From Rostratula benghalensis (lineage: Eukaryota; Chordata; Aves; Charadriiformes; Rostratulidae): a stretch of 64,000 nucleotides of DNA. The notes beneath the pieces are model-generated. The model was given only the letters and a program-made list of their open reading frames with translations. It did not search any database and had not been told where the DNA came from. The stretch lies in the NCBI GenBank assembly GCA_013399305.1, contig VXAI01000046.1, positions 2,736,631 to 2,800,630 of the forward strand. The letters are read 5' to 3'. Below, in pieces: positions 53,236-64,000 of this stretch. The stretch's first letter is position 1, and every line of letters begins with the position of its first letter. Position numbers and translations under genes: made by a program.

Positions 53236-56200
53236 GTATAATCTTTTCTTCACGTTACATGGCAAGTGTAGCCATTACTCTTCACTTGAATGTAAGACAT
53301 TTAACCCTTACAGTGCTTTTGATCCACAGATCAAACGGCATGCATTACCGATTAATTCCTTACAACCTGCAATTCTCTCAGGTTCTACTATATCATCATC
53401 CTTGCTTTAAAATGGAAAACAGTTAAGTGACTTCCCAATACCAGACATCATGCCTGTGGCTTAGCAAGTACCGACACCCATGAATAGAGAAGTAGAGGCT
53501 CTCTCTCTAACCATCATTCCACTCTCCCGAACAATGGGCCACAGCCTCTGGCCTCATGAAACCAGAATAAATTAATCCATCTCCACGGAGCCAGATTCAC
53601 ATCATGTAAGTACAATCAGAATCAGACACAAAATTTTTAATTAGGTTTTGGATGTGGATTTTTCAGCCCACAGTGATTTAGCACAACTGAGTCCCTCATC
53701 CATTATAAAAAGAGTGATACTGACTTTTTATTAATAGTACAGATTCGAAGTAGTTGAGAGGAAAGCTGAGGAGGAGGAGGGGAGAGGGGTTTTTGATTCC
53801 TAGACAATTCTGCTTTTTGCACTGGAGTCATGCCAGTGTAAATGCACGTGGAACCATGTCCAGGCTAGAAAACCCAAAGCCTAGGGGCTCCTTACTACAA
53901 AATCCAGGTTACCTGGCCTCAACCATTACAGCATTTATGCAAAACCATTATAAACAGCCCCACTGAATCCATGGAACTAGTCATGCACTCAGATTTAAGA
54001 GCCAATGAAGGAATAGCAGTTATTACTTGATTTACCTTAAAAGCCATCTCACAATCCCCGATTCATAATATGAAAATACAGATGAGCTAAACAAAGAACA
54101 ACAAAGCTGTGCAGAGGCTACAACTACAATGGCCTTCCTGCATCTCCGGATGCTGGCTAATAAATCTCAGCTAGCTAAAGTAAATGGCCACAAAAACAAA
54201 ACACATGATGCTGAATATATTGAGGGAATTTCAATTGTGATAAGAAATTACATTCTAACATTTATCCCACTAGAAGAATAACTTCTCTAGGTATCAAACA
54301 GTAATAGGATTACAAAATAATCAAGAAGCTGAGTTAAACAAACAGTTACTAAAAAAACCCATGTAGGTCAAATTCAGGAAAGTCTGAAAAGTCTGGAATG
54401 TATCTTTGAATTTATGGAAAAGCTTTCAATTTATGTTAATACCTTGAGAATGAAGCTTCCGCTTTCAAACACACGTAGCTGATTCCTGCACTTACTATTT
54501 AACTAACAAGTTACTAAGTAGATTTAGAGCCAAAATGCCTAAAAACAAAGGGGGTGTAAAGAAAGTGAAAGTAGCTTCCCTCATTTTCAGTATGTGCTGG
54601 ATAGTGTACAGCAACTGTGTGGCTGGAATCGACAACGAGGGTGGATCTCATAGTCGATAGAATTTTCGGGACTTCTCCAAAGCTTAATGAACAAACAGAT
54701 CAAAGAAATCCTTGTTTGCTTCTACAATCTACTTACCCCAGCGGAACCAGTCACAAATTTTCACCAGAAATTCTGAGTAAGCAACGAGAGTTCTCTAAAG
54801 ATTTAGAAAAGCTGTCCAGGACACAGGCATAAAGCCAACCATGAGGACAGAAAGCGAGCATATTTCATTCTTGCTAGATGGCAGAGTTGCCACTGCAACA
54901 TGTTCTCCTTGTCAGCAGCCCACAGTTCTGGCAGGGTTAACCACGACAGACTCACTCTTCAGAGGGATACTGTACAGCATCAAGACAGACATTTTAGAAA
55001 GTATTTTACTGTACTGAATTAAAAGCAGGTTGTCCTTCCTCCCTTTCAGACACTTACTTAAATGTGTGACAGAGTTCCATTTTTAAATTGTTTTCAACTG
55101 ATTAGTGTTTGTATCCATAGTGCCAGGCAGCGATCAAACTAAAAAGAAAACATGCAATCCATCATCTAAGAAGAGATTGCAGAATGCAAGATCGCCTACT
55201 TCAGAAAAGTAACTGTGCCGTAAGTATAATTAAAAACAATTCTTAAAAGGGGGAGGGAAAGGTGCTGGTTTTAAGCTTACATTTATCTTGTTACGTTTTC
55301 TAAGTCCAAAGAGAAATATCTTTATGGTGTCATTCAATCCAAATGCCCCCTTCCCAAAAACCCTGAACCCACCCAATCAAATCTTGCAACAGTGCCAAAA
55401 ATTCAAAGAGAACCAAAGAAGGATTAATACCAAAACATAATAGGGGAGGAAAGAAGCTTACCAAATGGAAAGTGATTCATTACCGATCTTAGTCTTTGCA
55501 GATAGTGAAGAAAAAAATTGCTAATTTGTGTGTCTCTATGGCACTGCAAAGCCCATTTCAAGCTTTGACGGAGTTTACTTATTTCTCCACCCTACACAGG
55601 TATTTCAGTTTGCTTCCTAGTGCTCTACTAAGTACTAAAAGAAACATAACAACCTACTGTTGGTGCTTTAGTGTTTGAAAAGTAGTCTGGGTTCACAAGC
55701 CAAAACTATGGAGAGAGAGAGAAAAAGAAACAAAACTTATCCACTCACATATCTGTCATATGTGTAATGAAAAACTGCCAACAAGTTTTATGGCTTTGCT
55801 TCTGCCTTACATGCAGAACGGACTTGAAGAGTTACTGGCAGTTAGAAGATCAGGAGACAAGTAAAAAGCATTTATGTTTCCTCTCTGCTGGGAGACACAG
55901 AGGAAAAACTCAATTACCATATTACCTTCAGATATTTGCTGCCAAGATAGGAGGGAGAAACGTTGTTAGTTTCAGTGGTGAGCGACAGATAAGGTAACAG
56001 ATAAGGTTTAAGATTGCTAATGACATTTTATGTTCTTAGCATATAGTAAGTTTCATATTCTTGCCTCATTACATAAAAAAACCCCTGAAAATGTACATCT
56101 GAAGTTTCAAAAGCCCAAACACATTAGAAATCCTAATTTTTTAAAAACATAGGTGTTGAAGATTTTTTCTTTCCTGTTGCCGTTGAGAAGTTTGCAGAGA

Positions 56201-57953
56201 TTATACAGGAGTGTCAAACAAAACTTTCCATGGGACCAAAGCCAAATAGAAATGGTTACTTGAGACTATGCCTAATTCAGTTTGTCCTTTGAGCATTTGA
56301 GTTCTACCTTAACTCAGATCCTTTGCTTGTCATCCTCACAATTAAAAATATTTCTAGCCAGAATGGTGTGAGCCCTGAATATATCGTCTAGATCCTTTAA
56401 TTGATCCTTAGTCAACAGATCCCAGTCACAGCCTCTATAACACTGCTGTCTTTGAAAAGAAACATTAACTTTCATTTTTCACTGTGGCAAACAGTGCAAA
56501 ACATGTGCTGGTACAATAAGAATGGATGAAGTGACTTCATTCACCTCTACCAACACATTTCAAAAACAAATAAAGACTTTCAAAATTAAAATAGGATGGT
56601 CCATTCTTACTCATTTTCACGTATCTGCCTGCTTCCTGATTTGTTTCCTACCATCAAGAAATACTGGAAATATCGTAAGACAAATGCCTTGCAGTGCAAT
56701 AGTGTAATGTGCTAATCAGAACATAAGAGTTTTGTATCTTTACGTTTTTGCACAGAAGAAAAAAATGGAAGAGGAATGTACAACCCCGTTCCTTGTAACT
56801 GCTCTTAACTAGAAACAACTACAGCCGTGTTACCAAAGCTCTGCTACCTACAATTTGACTCTGAAAATGCAATTAAGTAACACTAATGGCACTGAAATGC
56901 AGCTTATCAATGTTTTCTTGTGTTGTGGGCTTACTGCAATTTGCTAGGATACACAGCTGTTCAAGAAACCGAGTAAATGTCATAGCTCTCTTGCTTCCTT
57001 AACACTTGTATCTTCATAAACAAAACCGAAGAGCTGACTACCACAAGTCTCAAAAAAGGATGGGAAAATTTCACTAACATTTGAATTACCATTATTACAG
57101 GAAGATTAAGATATTGATGCAAAAACCCCTCCAAACTACAAAAAACCCCAACCCAAACGAAAACACTAAAAACTCGCAAACCAAACCCACTACCAGAAGA
57201 ATAGTTTTTTCTATATGTGTCTAAATCAGCTGATATTCAAAACACCTTTTACTAACTTTAAAAATGCCATAATTTAGAGCATATGAATGGGATAGTTATT
57301 TTTCATGTACGATTCAATATGTACAATATATGAACACCAATACAATCATCACAGAGGTATCACCATACAGTAAGTACTAGTCAAGCATATGAATGCAAGG
57401 GCTGCTTTCTGCTTCTTCCTTTCCCTCAGGTTGGCACAAAGTTTGCCTCTTCCAAGCCACCTGACATATACAATACTGATTTCTAGAAATCAGGCGTTCC
57501 CTTTTTTAGTATGTCTGCAATGCTTACCACACAACAAGCTTGGCCTTGATATATAAATAATAAAAGCCGAATGCTTTAGATGGAATAAAAACTACAACTC
57601 GGAAGCAAATTGGTTTTGTGAAACACTGTGTTCAGAGAAAATTTTTAAGGTACAGTAAATAATCTAACTATTGGTGACTTTCTGTGCTGCTTGAGGATGA
57701 GTGCAGGTGAATTTCTTAAAAGACTGAATAACTGGTGTGAGGGGGAGAGCAAAGGTGGAACATGTTTAGAAAGCTGGAGGGCTTAATTCTTGCTTTTCCA
57801 CTGACTTGGTGTGTGGGAGGAGGCAAATTGCTCTTTGAGACTGTTTTGTTTCTTCAAATGTTAAATCATTACCTCACAAAACCTCCTGGTGGTATTATAA
57901 GGATTAACATGAGATCTGAGAGTCTTCTGAAAATGAACCATCTTTGCGCTTAC
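53236..57953. other. Unique non-coding sequence
   Basis: No recognised repeat family. A CpG-richer open frame at 54617-54832 (+, 71 codons, no ATG at its start) follows a pyrimidine-rich acceptor-like TTCCCTCATTTTCAG, but the frame from that acceptor is closed. ACAGATAAGG is duplicated within 55985-56006. Confidence 0.45.
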
Positions 57954-57984
57954 CTTCAGTAACACAGCTTCAACATCTTTTCGT
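57954..57984 (-). other. Candidate internal exon (31 nt, possibly 49), first visible in minus-strand chain
   Basis: On the minus strand, TTCTGGTATTCAG precedes 31 nt that end in CTGAAG before GTAAGCGC, a very strong donor. One leading base is followed by ten open codons, RKDVEAVLLK, ending on a codon boundary, which fits the phase needed by 34892-34932. If an earlier AG is used, the exon extends to 58002 and adds NILVFR in frame. The acceptor is mediocre, and internal exons this short are uncommon, so this is the weakest end of the chain. The charged peptide resembles its partners in character. No family is recognised. Confidence 0.25.
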
Positions 57985-58054
57985 CTGAATACCAGAATGT
58001 TTCTTCAAACTGCCAGCATAACAATTACACACGTGAGGATTATTTAGATCCAAC

Positions 58055-58083
58055 AAAAAAAAAAAAGAAAAAAAAAGAAAAAA
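58055..58083 (+). repeat. A-rich tract
   Basis: Nearly pure A interrupted by two G. Simple sequence. Confidence 0.85.
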
Positions 58084-58448
58084 CCACAACTCAGTAGGAA
58101 TTTCTGATTCCTAAACAAGCCTTCCAAATTTTCTGAACTTTTGCATTTGTTGTCATTAGATCTCCAGTATATCCCAAGCAACTGGTGATTAGAATATCAG
58201 CATCATCTCCAGTATGTAAACTGCACTGAAGTGAGAGGTTTAGGTTTACATTTCTCCACGTTTCCACTGAAATGCCAAAATACAGATAAACAAGCACAAG
58301 GTATTCCAACTCTAGCTAGTCAGATTACTACACCAAAGGACAAGCAATTCCTTTGAGAAAACCAAAGGAATACCCACCATTCAGTTTGAAATGTTTACTT
58401 TGCAAGTTAATTGCAAAGAATATTAACTTTACATTATTGCTGGTTTTC

Positions 58449-58474
58449 TTTTTTTTTTTTTTTTCTTTTTTTTT
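58449..58474 (+). repeat. T-rich tract
   Basis: Two T runs split by a single C. About 370 bases from the A-rich tract and in the opposite sense, but no element between them was recognised. Confidence 0.85.
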
Positions 58475-59145
58475 GTGCCTCTGAGGAAATTTCAAAGTGT
58501 GAAAACAGATTTTGCATCTACTGAATTTGAACACAGGAAGAAATGTAAAGCTCCTTTACTTGCTTTTAGGTACAAGACCCTAAAACCACAAACCAAATAA
58601 GAGTACGGTCAGATAAACAATTTTTGAGAAACATCTTTGTTAAAGCTTAGCTGTTTCTACCAGATTTCTAGCACATCAATAGTGGCTGACAGGTACTGAG
58701 GAAAAAAGAAGAGCTCCTTGCCCTGCATGCCCTGAGTGTCTTCCAAGACAAATAAAACAATACCTAAGAAGTTAATACTGTTCTGTAGGACTGTACAGCT
58801 GATTGCAGGACTCTGCACACCAGTAAGATCTGTATTACGTCATAATATGTTTAAAGCAAACACCATGAAAAACTCATTATACATTTAGCTAGTTATATTT
58901 TATTTGTATTTAACGTTTGACATGTTTAAATCTTCTTTCAGTTGCAGTTGACATTCCCACGTATGTATGACTGACAACTTTTAGAGAAAGCCTGATTGTC
59001 TCTCATGAAGTATACATTAGTATACTATACACACCATTAAGTTACTATGAAGAACTAGAACAGTTTGTGGCTGAAAAGCTGACCAGACAGCATTGAAGTA
59101 TAATTGCAGGAACCAGGCTCAGAAAACAGCAGAACACCTTTTTTG

Positions 59146-59174
59146 CTATAGTCATCTATATATAGATGCTATAG
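59146..59174. repeat. Near-perfect palindrome (14-bp arms)
   Basis: CTATAG-T-CATCTATA meets TATAGATG-CTATAG with no spacer at the centre. The arms match over 14 bp with one unpaired T at 59152. Such a sequence can extrude a cruciform or form a hairpin in RNA. No flanking element termini were seen. Confidence 0.85.
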
Positions 59175-62100
59175 TGCTACAGTACGGTCTCAGCTGAAAC
59201 AAACCAGTACACATTGTTGGTTAAATAGTTAAGTAACGTTTTGTCAATATCAGAAGTATCATTTTAGATGAGTATTTGCTTTCAGACTGAAATGGCTTTA
59301 AGTATCATAATTCACAGCTTCAAGCAAAACGCCAAGTTTTTGGAAGCATGCACTTCAATGTGATCTACCCATGTACTGTTGAAAATGCAACCAAGATTGT
59401 GGCTGTGCCACCTCCTGGCTGCTATGCACTTTAGAAAAATCTAGATGGGATCTTTTCTTTGTCAGTATCTGAGATTGGACTCTTTTATGTATCAGTTTGC
59501 AATGATAACAGAACAGATAAAGGGAGGAAAATATATTAATCAATTAGGATGGGCTTGAAACATTTATCCCTTCCAATAGTGCTCTTCCCACAACCACATA
59601 ACAGAACTCCAGAGATGTACTTGTTACAGGGCTCTACCATAAAAACTGCAACCCACAGTTAGGCTAGGCTAGGCAGTATCAAAGCGATACTGGAAGTGTC
59701 ATTAGCGCTCTGTGGACAGCATCTACCAGTACAAGCAAGCATTCAGGGGTTACACAGTTCGTGTGCAACCAGCCCTCTGATTTGCTTTTAAGGATAGCAG
59801 GAAAAGACAGACATACTTAAACTGAAAGAGGCTTGCAAGAGGACTGAAGAAATCATAGCTAGATGTGGTGTAGATCAGTTAGGAAATGAAGAAAAGGATT
59901 TATGTTTTGATTTGACCAAAGTTCTCTGTGCGTATGATATAAAATTATAATAAGCCGTTCCACCTAGATTCAGACCATGAGTGCTGGAAATGCATTCAGT
60001 GACTTTCACATTATTCAATTTAGGTTGAAAGAGCTGAAGAATGACTAATACTGCAAGATTTCTATTACACCTATTCCTGAATGAGTCCAGGCCTACTTGA
60101 GAAACTTTTGCCCATATAGCACTGCTGGTTAGGAGTGTGATTTTTTTCCTTTTTATTCTGCAAGGGTACTATCCCAGCAAGAACTGCAGCACTGAGGCAG
60201 TTATACCACCCTGAGTATTTTCATTTCTGTAGTTTACTGTATTCAGGGAACTGACAGAGCTGCATCACCAACAGCACTTTTTTGTTGCGTAAATGGGATT
60301 TATCCCAGATGTGTTTGGGGGCAAAGCTCTGTCAGCAAACTATCTGTAACATTGAGCAGCAATGTCTTTTGCCACAGCCATGTATAGTGTGTCTATACCA
60401 AAACTGTAAGGGAACTTCCAGTTTTGCTACAGGACACAGTTCTAGCATTTAATAAAACAAACCTGTCCTGCCTATGTTTTACAGGCAAAATCCCTAAGGT
60501 TTGAAATTTACCACACTTTCATTTACCAGTCTTCCAAGGCTTAATCTGAAGTAGCTCCAGTAATATGGGGGCTTCTAGAACACGATATACTGACTTCTTT
60601 GAAGTATCTACCAGCAGAAGAAATTAATTCTGGTCTAGATGTGCCTACTTGTTTCTACTGGAAACAAACAAAATCTATATAAGTAGTTCAAATGTAAATG
60701 TTTTCAGTGGTGGCATCCAAAGGCCCATGTAATAAATCCCACTCCACCTGCTCCATACTTCCATGGCACCCACATCATGCCTCATTTGTCGTGACAGAGA
60801 TTCGGTTACAATAGAGATGCATTATGTATGTATGTATTAGATTTCTTTCTTTCTCTTACTCCACCTTCTCAGGCATCACAAGCCTTCAAAAAGCCAGTTG
60901 CAGAATCACAATCAGCTACATGAACACTAGAATCAGCTACTGAGATGACTCTGAGAAGAGTGAAGAAATTGTCAGACTGAAGAAACACTGAATTCCAGGA
61001 AAAGAAAAAGCTACATCAGTGTTTGCCAGAATTTCACATTTAGGAAAATTTTCAGGTTCTCTTATTATGCAATAAACTGGTACGAATATCTAGGAAAAAG
61101 CTGTCATTAAACATTAGTATTCAGGAAGGTAAAAGAGAAGCAAGGATACAAGACAGCACATGTAGATGCACAAACATGGCTCTTAACACATAAGGCTTGA
61201 CCTTTCTTTCAGCAGAAAGGCAGAGATCCTACATTTGTTTAGCTATGTTTCTATGGGCAACTCTCAAAAAAATAGATTTAACTTCCAAATATTATGTTAT
61301 CTGTTCTACTGTAAAATGACAGGATAACCTAAGTCTGGTATCACATCTTACAAAAGTTTGCATGAAATGCGTCAGAGGAAAACTCCCTTCCTCCAGCAAT
61401 ACTACATGGTCAGATTTGCAATGCTCGGTCATACCAACCCTGGATTCTTTTACAAATGTGGTAATTATTTATTTCATAAAGCATAAAAGTATTTTTAAAA
61501 ATCAGCATTCTACTATTCATTATTTCTCTTATTATATCTATTTACTTAAAAGCTTGAAACTAATCACCAGGTCAGAAATTATCTACATTTTCACCCACCT
61601 CCTCCTAGGGCAGAGTGGGAGAAGGGTGGAGCAGGGAGTTGTGGCAGAATAACAAGGGTAAACGAGTACTGGATAATCTTTGGGTTTAAAAAGTCAAAGT
61701 AAAATAAAAGCTGGAAAACAGTAGTAGTGGCTAAAGTCTCAAAAAAGCAAAAGCAAATGATCATCTGAATATCAACATAACCAATAGTAAAATCAATCCA
61801 CCCATCATATGAACTCACACCTGAAAAAACGTATAAGTATCACACAACTATGGCTTGTTACAGTAACTGATAATTAAGTCAAGCTGATGATTAAGTCAAG
61901 TATTTAATTTCTGTATATCTACAACAAGGGCAGATGTAAAGGTCTGCAACTATCTCGATTGCAAGCTCATTGTAACATCATTGCTCTCAGACATTTTCAC
62001 AACACTAACACGGTAACTGAAGCTGGGAGTGAAAGTGATTCCCAAAGTATACCCTTGCCATTAAAAAAAAGCCCAAACCAATAAACATGGCAAAGAATAA

Positions 62101-64000
62101 AAAGCCCAAATCGTATTACACAGAATGAACCACTGCGACCCACTTTAGACCAAAAAGGTCACTATACCACAACCTTGCCCATTAGCTTCAGCTTTAAAGG
62201 TCAGGTGCGTTCAGTCATGCTCAGAACTTAGTGCAGCTCTGACACCTAAAGCAGTCTAGGCACATTCAATGTCAAGTCAATAATCTTAAAATATGGCACG
62301 ACTCCAACTTCACTTAGGTTTCTTTGGTTTCCTTAAAGCAAAGTCACACAGTATAAAATAAGACATTTCCACACTCTATAGAAGACTACAAGTGTAATTG
62401 GATGAATTACAACCAGCTACAACAACTTCCCTGTAAAATTAACACCAGGTGCTCAGTGATGATGAATAAAAATAAAACTATAATCTGTATGAAGTAACTA
62501 GCAGAAGAAAAGGGAATCTGGTAAGACATTTAAGGCCACTAACCATTCATTTCCTTGACTGTAAGTGTTGAGCTGGCGTCTTGTGGCAGTGTTCTGTGAT
62601 CTGCAGTATTTCAGTTTCAGGAGATGAATATGTGCTTTCAGTGTGAATCAATCTGTCGGACTCTGGTTCTTTATCTATGGTAAACTTCAAAGCTCCCCTT
62701 CCGTAAAGCCCTAATGAGAATCAAGCATGCTATGTACAGGATAAAGTTGTGTTACAAGTTAATTTAAATAAACTCAAACTGGAATTGAGTGATATACTAT
62801 GGCATCTGTAACAATACTGCTTTTCTTGCTTGTATGCGTCGTCATAAAGTTGAAGTCATAGATACCTACCAGCCTGAATGAGCTAGAGTCAGGCTTTTAA
62901 TCATTTTGAGCTGATTTACAGAAATCATGCAATGTGTTTCAATATTGCATGAAGAAAGCTATGGCTGTCTTGAGGTACGTTAGACTTTTTGAGTTAATCT
63001 AGGTCCCAAAAAAAAGAACTAGGCCTATGGAAAACTAAGTGCAGGTGAAATTTCCACACTGCCCAGGGAACCAGAAACCAGTGGTTTTTGCTGAGTGCAG
63101 CTATCAGCCTCTGAAAGCAGACAGATTTTTAACTGTCACACACCCCCACATTTCAGCTTTGCATGCACAACATCCATATGCAATAGATTTAACTAATCTC
63201 AGTAGCAATCTTGACCTCACACATGGAAGCACCCACATACTTCTCACACCCACAAACACTTTCTCCCAAAATTCATAGAACATATAACAATAACATTAAA
63301 TGTATGTTTAATCATAAAATGCGTAACCTAAAATTAGCCATGTGGGGAGCAGTAATTTTAAGGGAAACATCGTATTTACCAGATGTGCAGTCCAACTAAA
63401 GTCTTTTGCATAACCATATTAAAAATGTATTATTTTGACAGAGATGGACAAAATCAAATACTGAAGACAGATGCACAGGATTCTGACAGTACTGATTTGT
63501 TGTTTTTTACATTGTCTGTGGTAGCATGTTATTAATTAGCATGTTGCTGGATATGGGTGTTTTGCATAGTAATTGCACATGGTCGAATTTAGCTAAGTGC
63601 AGCAGATCCTGACAGCTTTTCAGTGTGTGCTTCAGGAAAGGGCATGCGTAAGGAAATGGGGAACAACTGTTGCATCAGGTCTGACTGGAAGTGTAGAGCA
63701 GATCCCTCCTCAGCAGCACGCTGACAGTAAGAACTTCACTGTGCTCCCAACTGCAGTCCTCAAGGGACCACGCTATTTTATTGAAGAGAACTGCTCAAAG
63801 TAGGGCCTGTGCTTCATGACTTACGGTATCTACAGGGGTTGGGTACACAATTCATTTTTGCGCCCTGGATAGCCAATACCAGTTGTACCTGTGCTAAAAC
63901 AATGTTCGTGTGTGATCCTTATGCATGCCATACATCAAAAACAGAATAACCACAAGAACAATTTTACTATATATTACTCCGTTTGGACTGGACATAGACA
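59175..64000. other. Unique non-coding sequence, nothing recognised
   Basis: AT-rich single-copy-looking sequence to the end of the window. No open frame exceeds about 96 codons and none has a domain. A short (ATGT)n run lies near 60822-60838. No repeat family, RNA gene or exon pair was supported. Confidence 0.5.
61867..61900 (+). repeat. 17-bp tandem duplication
   Basis: CTGATAATTAAGTCAAG at 61867-61883 is followed directly by CTGATGATTAAGTCAAG at 61884-61900, with one mismatch. Both copies hold ATTAAGT, a possible NK-type homeodomain site. Confidence 0.85.

Noticed and set aside
1..64000. CRISPR arrays, phage, insertion sequences, toxin-antitoxin or defence systems
   Set aside because: Nothing of bacterial character is present; the CR1 elements, low coding density and splice-like signals point to vertebrate nuclear DNA.

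Overview
This window looks like nuclear DNA from a bird, or possibly another sauropsid. The base composition is AT-rich and CpG-poor. Three copies of CR1, the dominant LINE of bird genomes, are present: one forward copy with the typical 3' terminal short repeats near 13.4-13.7 kb, and two reverse copies near 24.7 and 37.3 kb. Simple A/T runs, one AAC microsatellite and a few small tandem duplications are scattered through it. There is no bacterial-style gene packing, no operon, no CRISPR array, no insertion sequence and no recognisable viral gene. The longest open frame is 159 codons, about what chance and low-complexity sequence would give.

No exon could be matched to a gene I recognise. The window is best read as a gene-poor stretch: the interior of very large introns, or a gene desert. 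I looked for exons by pairing splice acceptors and donors with open frames. On the minus strand, four short candidates (57954-57984, 34892-34932, 12352-12413, 2667-2719) join in one reading frame and give a hydrophilic, coiled-coil-like peptide. On the plus strand, three longer candidates (7005-7137, 32167-32359, 42026-42165) with strong splice sites also join in one open frame. The two models overlap in opposite directions. Either could be chance, because many sites were examined. I rank them as hypotheses for RNA evidence to decide, not as genes.

Layout: 0-13 kb is unique sequence holding four candidate exons and an 85-bp tandem duplication at about 10 kb. 13-25 kb has two CR1 fragments and a G-quadruplex motif. 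25-38 kb has A-rich tracts, a candidate enhancer with a long open frame at 31.7-32.1 kb, two candidate exons and a third CR1. 38-52 kb is unique sequence with homeodomain-site-rich blocks (40.3-41.0 and 50.6-51.0 kb) that resemble vertebrate conserved non-coding elements. 52-64 kb is unique sequence with a microsatellite, a perfect-arm palindrome and a 17-bp tandem duplication.

I found no previously undescribed biological system. The points most worth testing are the two phase-consistent exon chains and the enhancer-like blocks.
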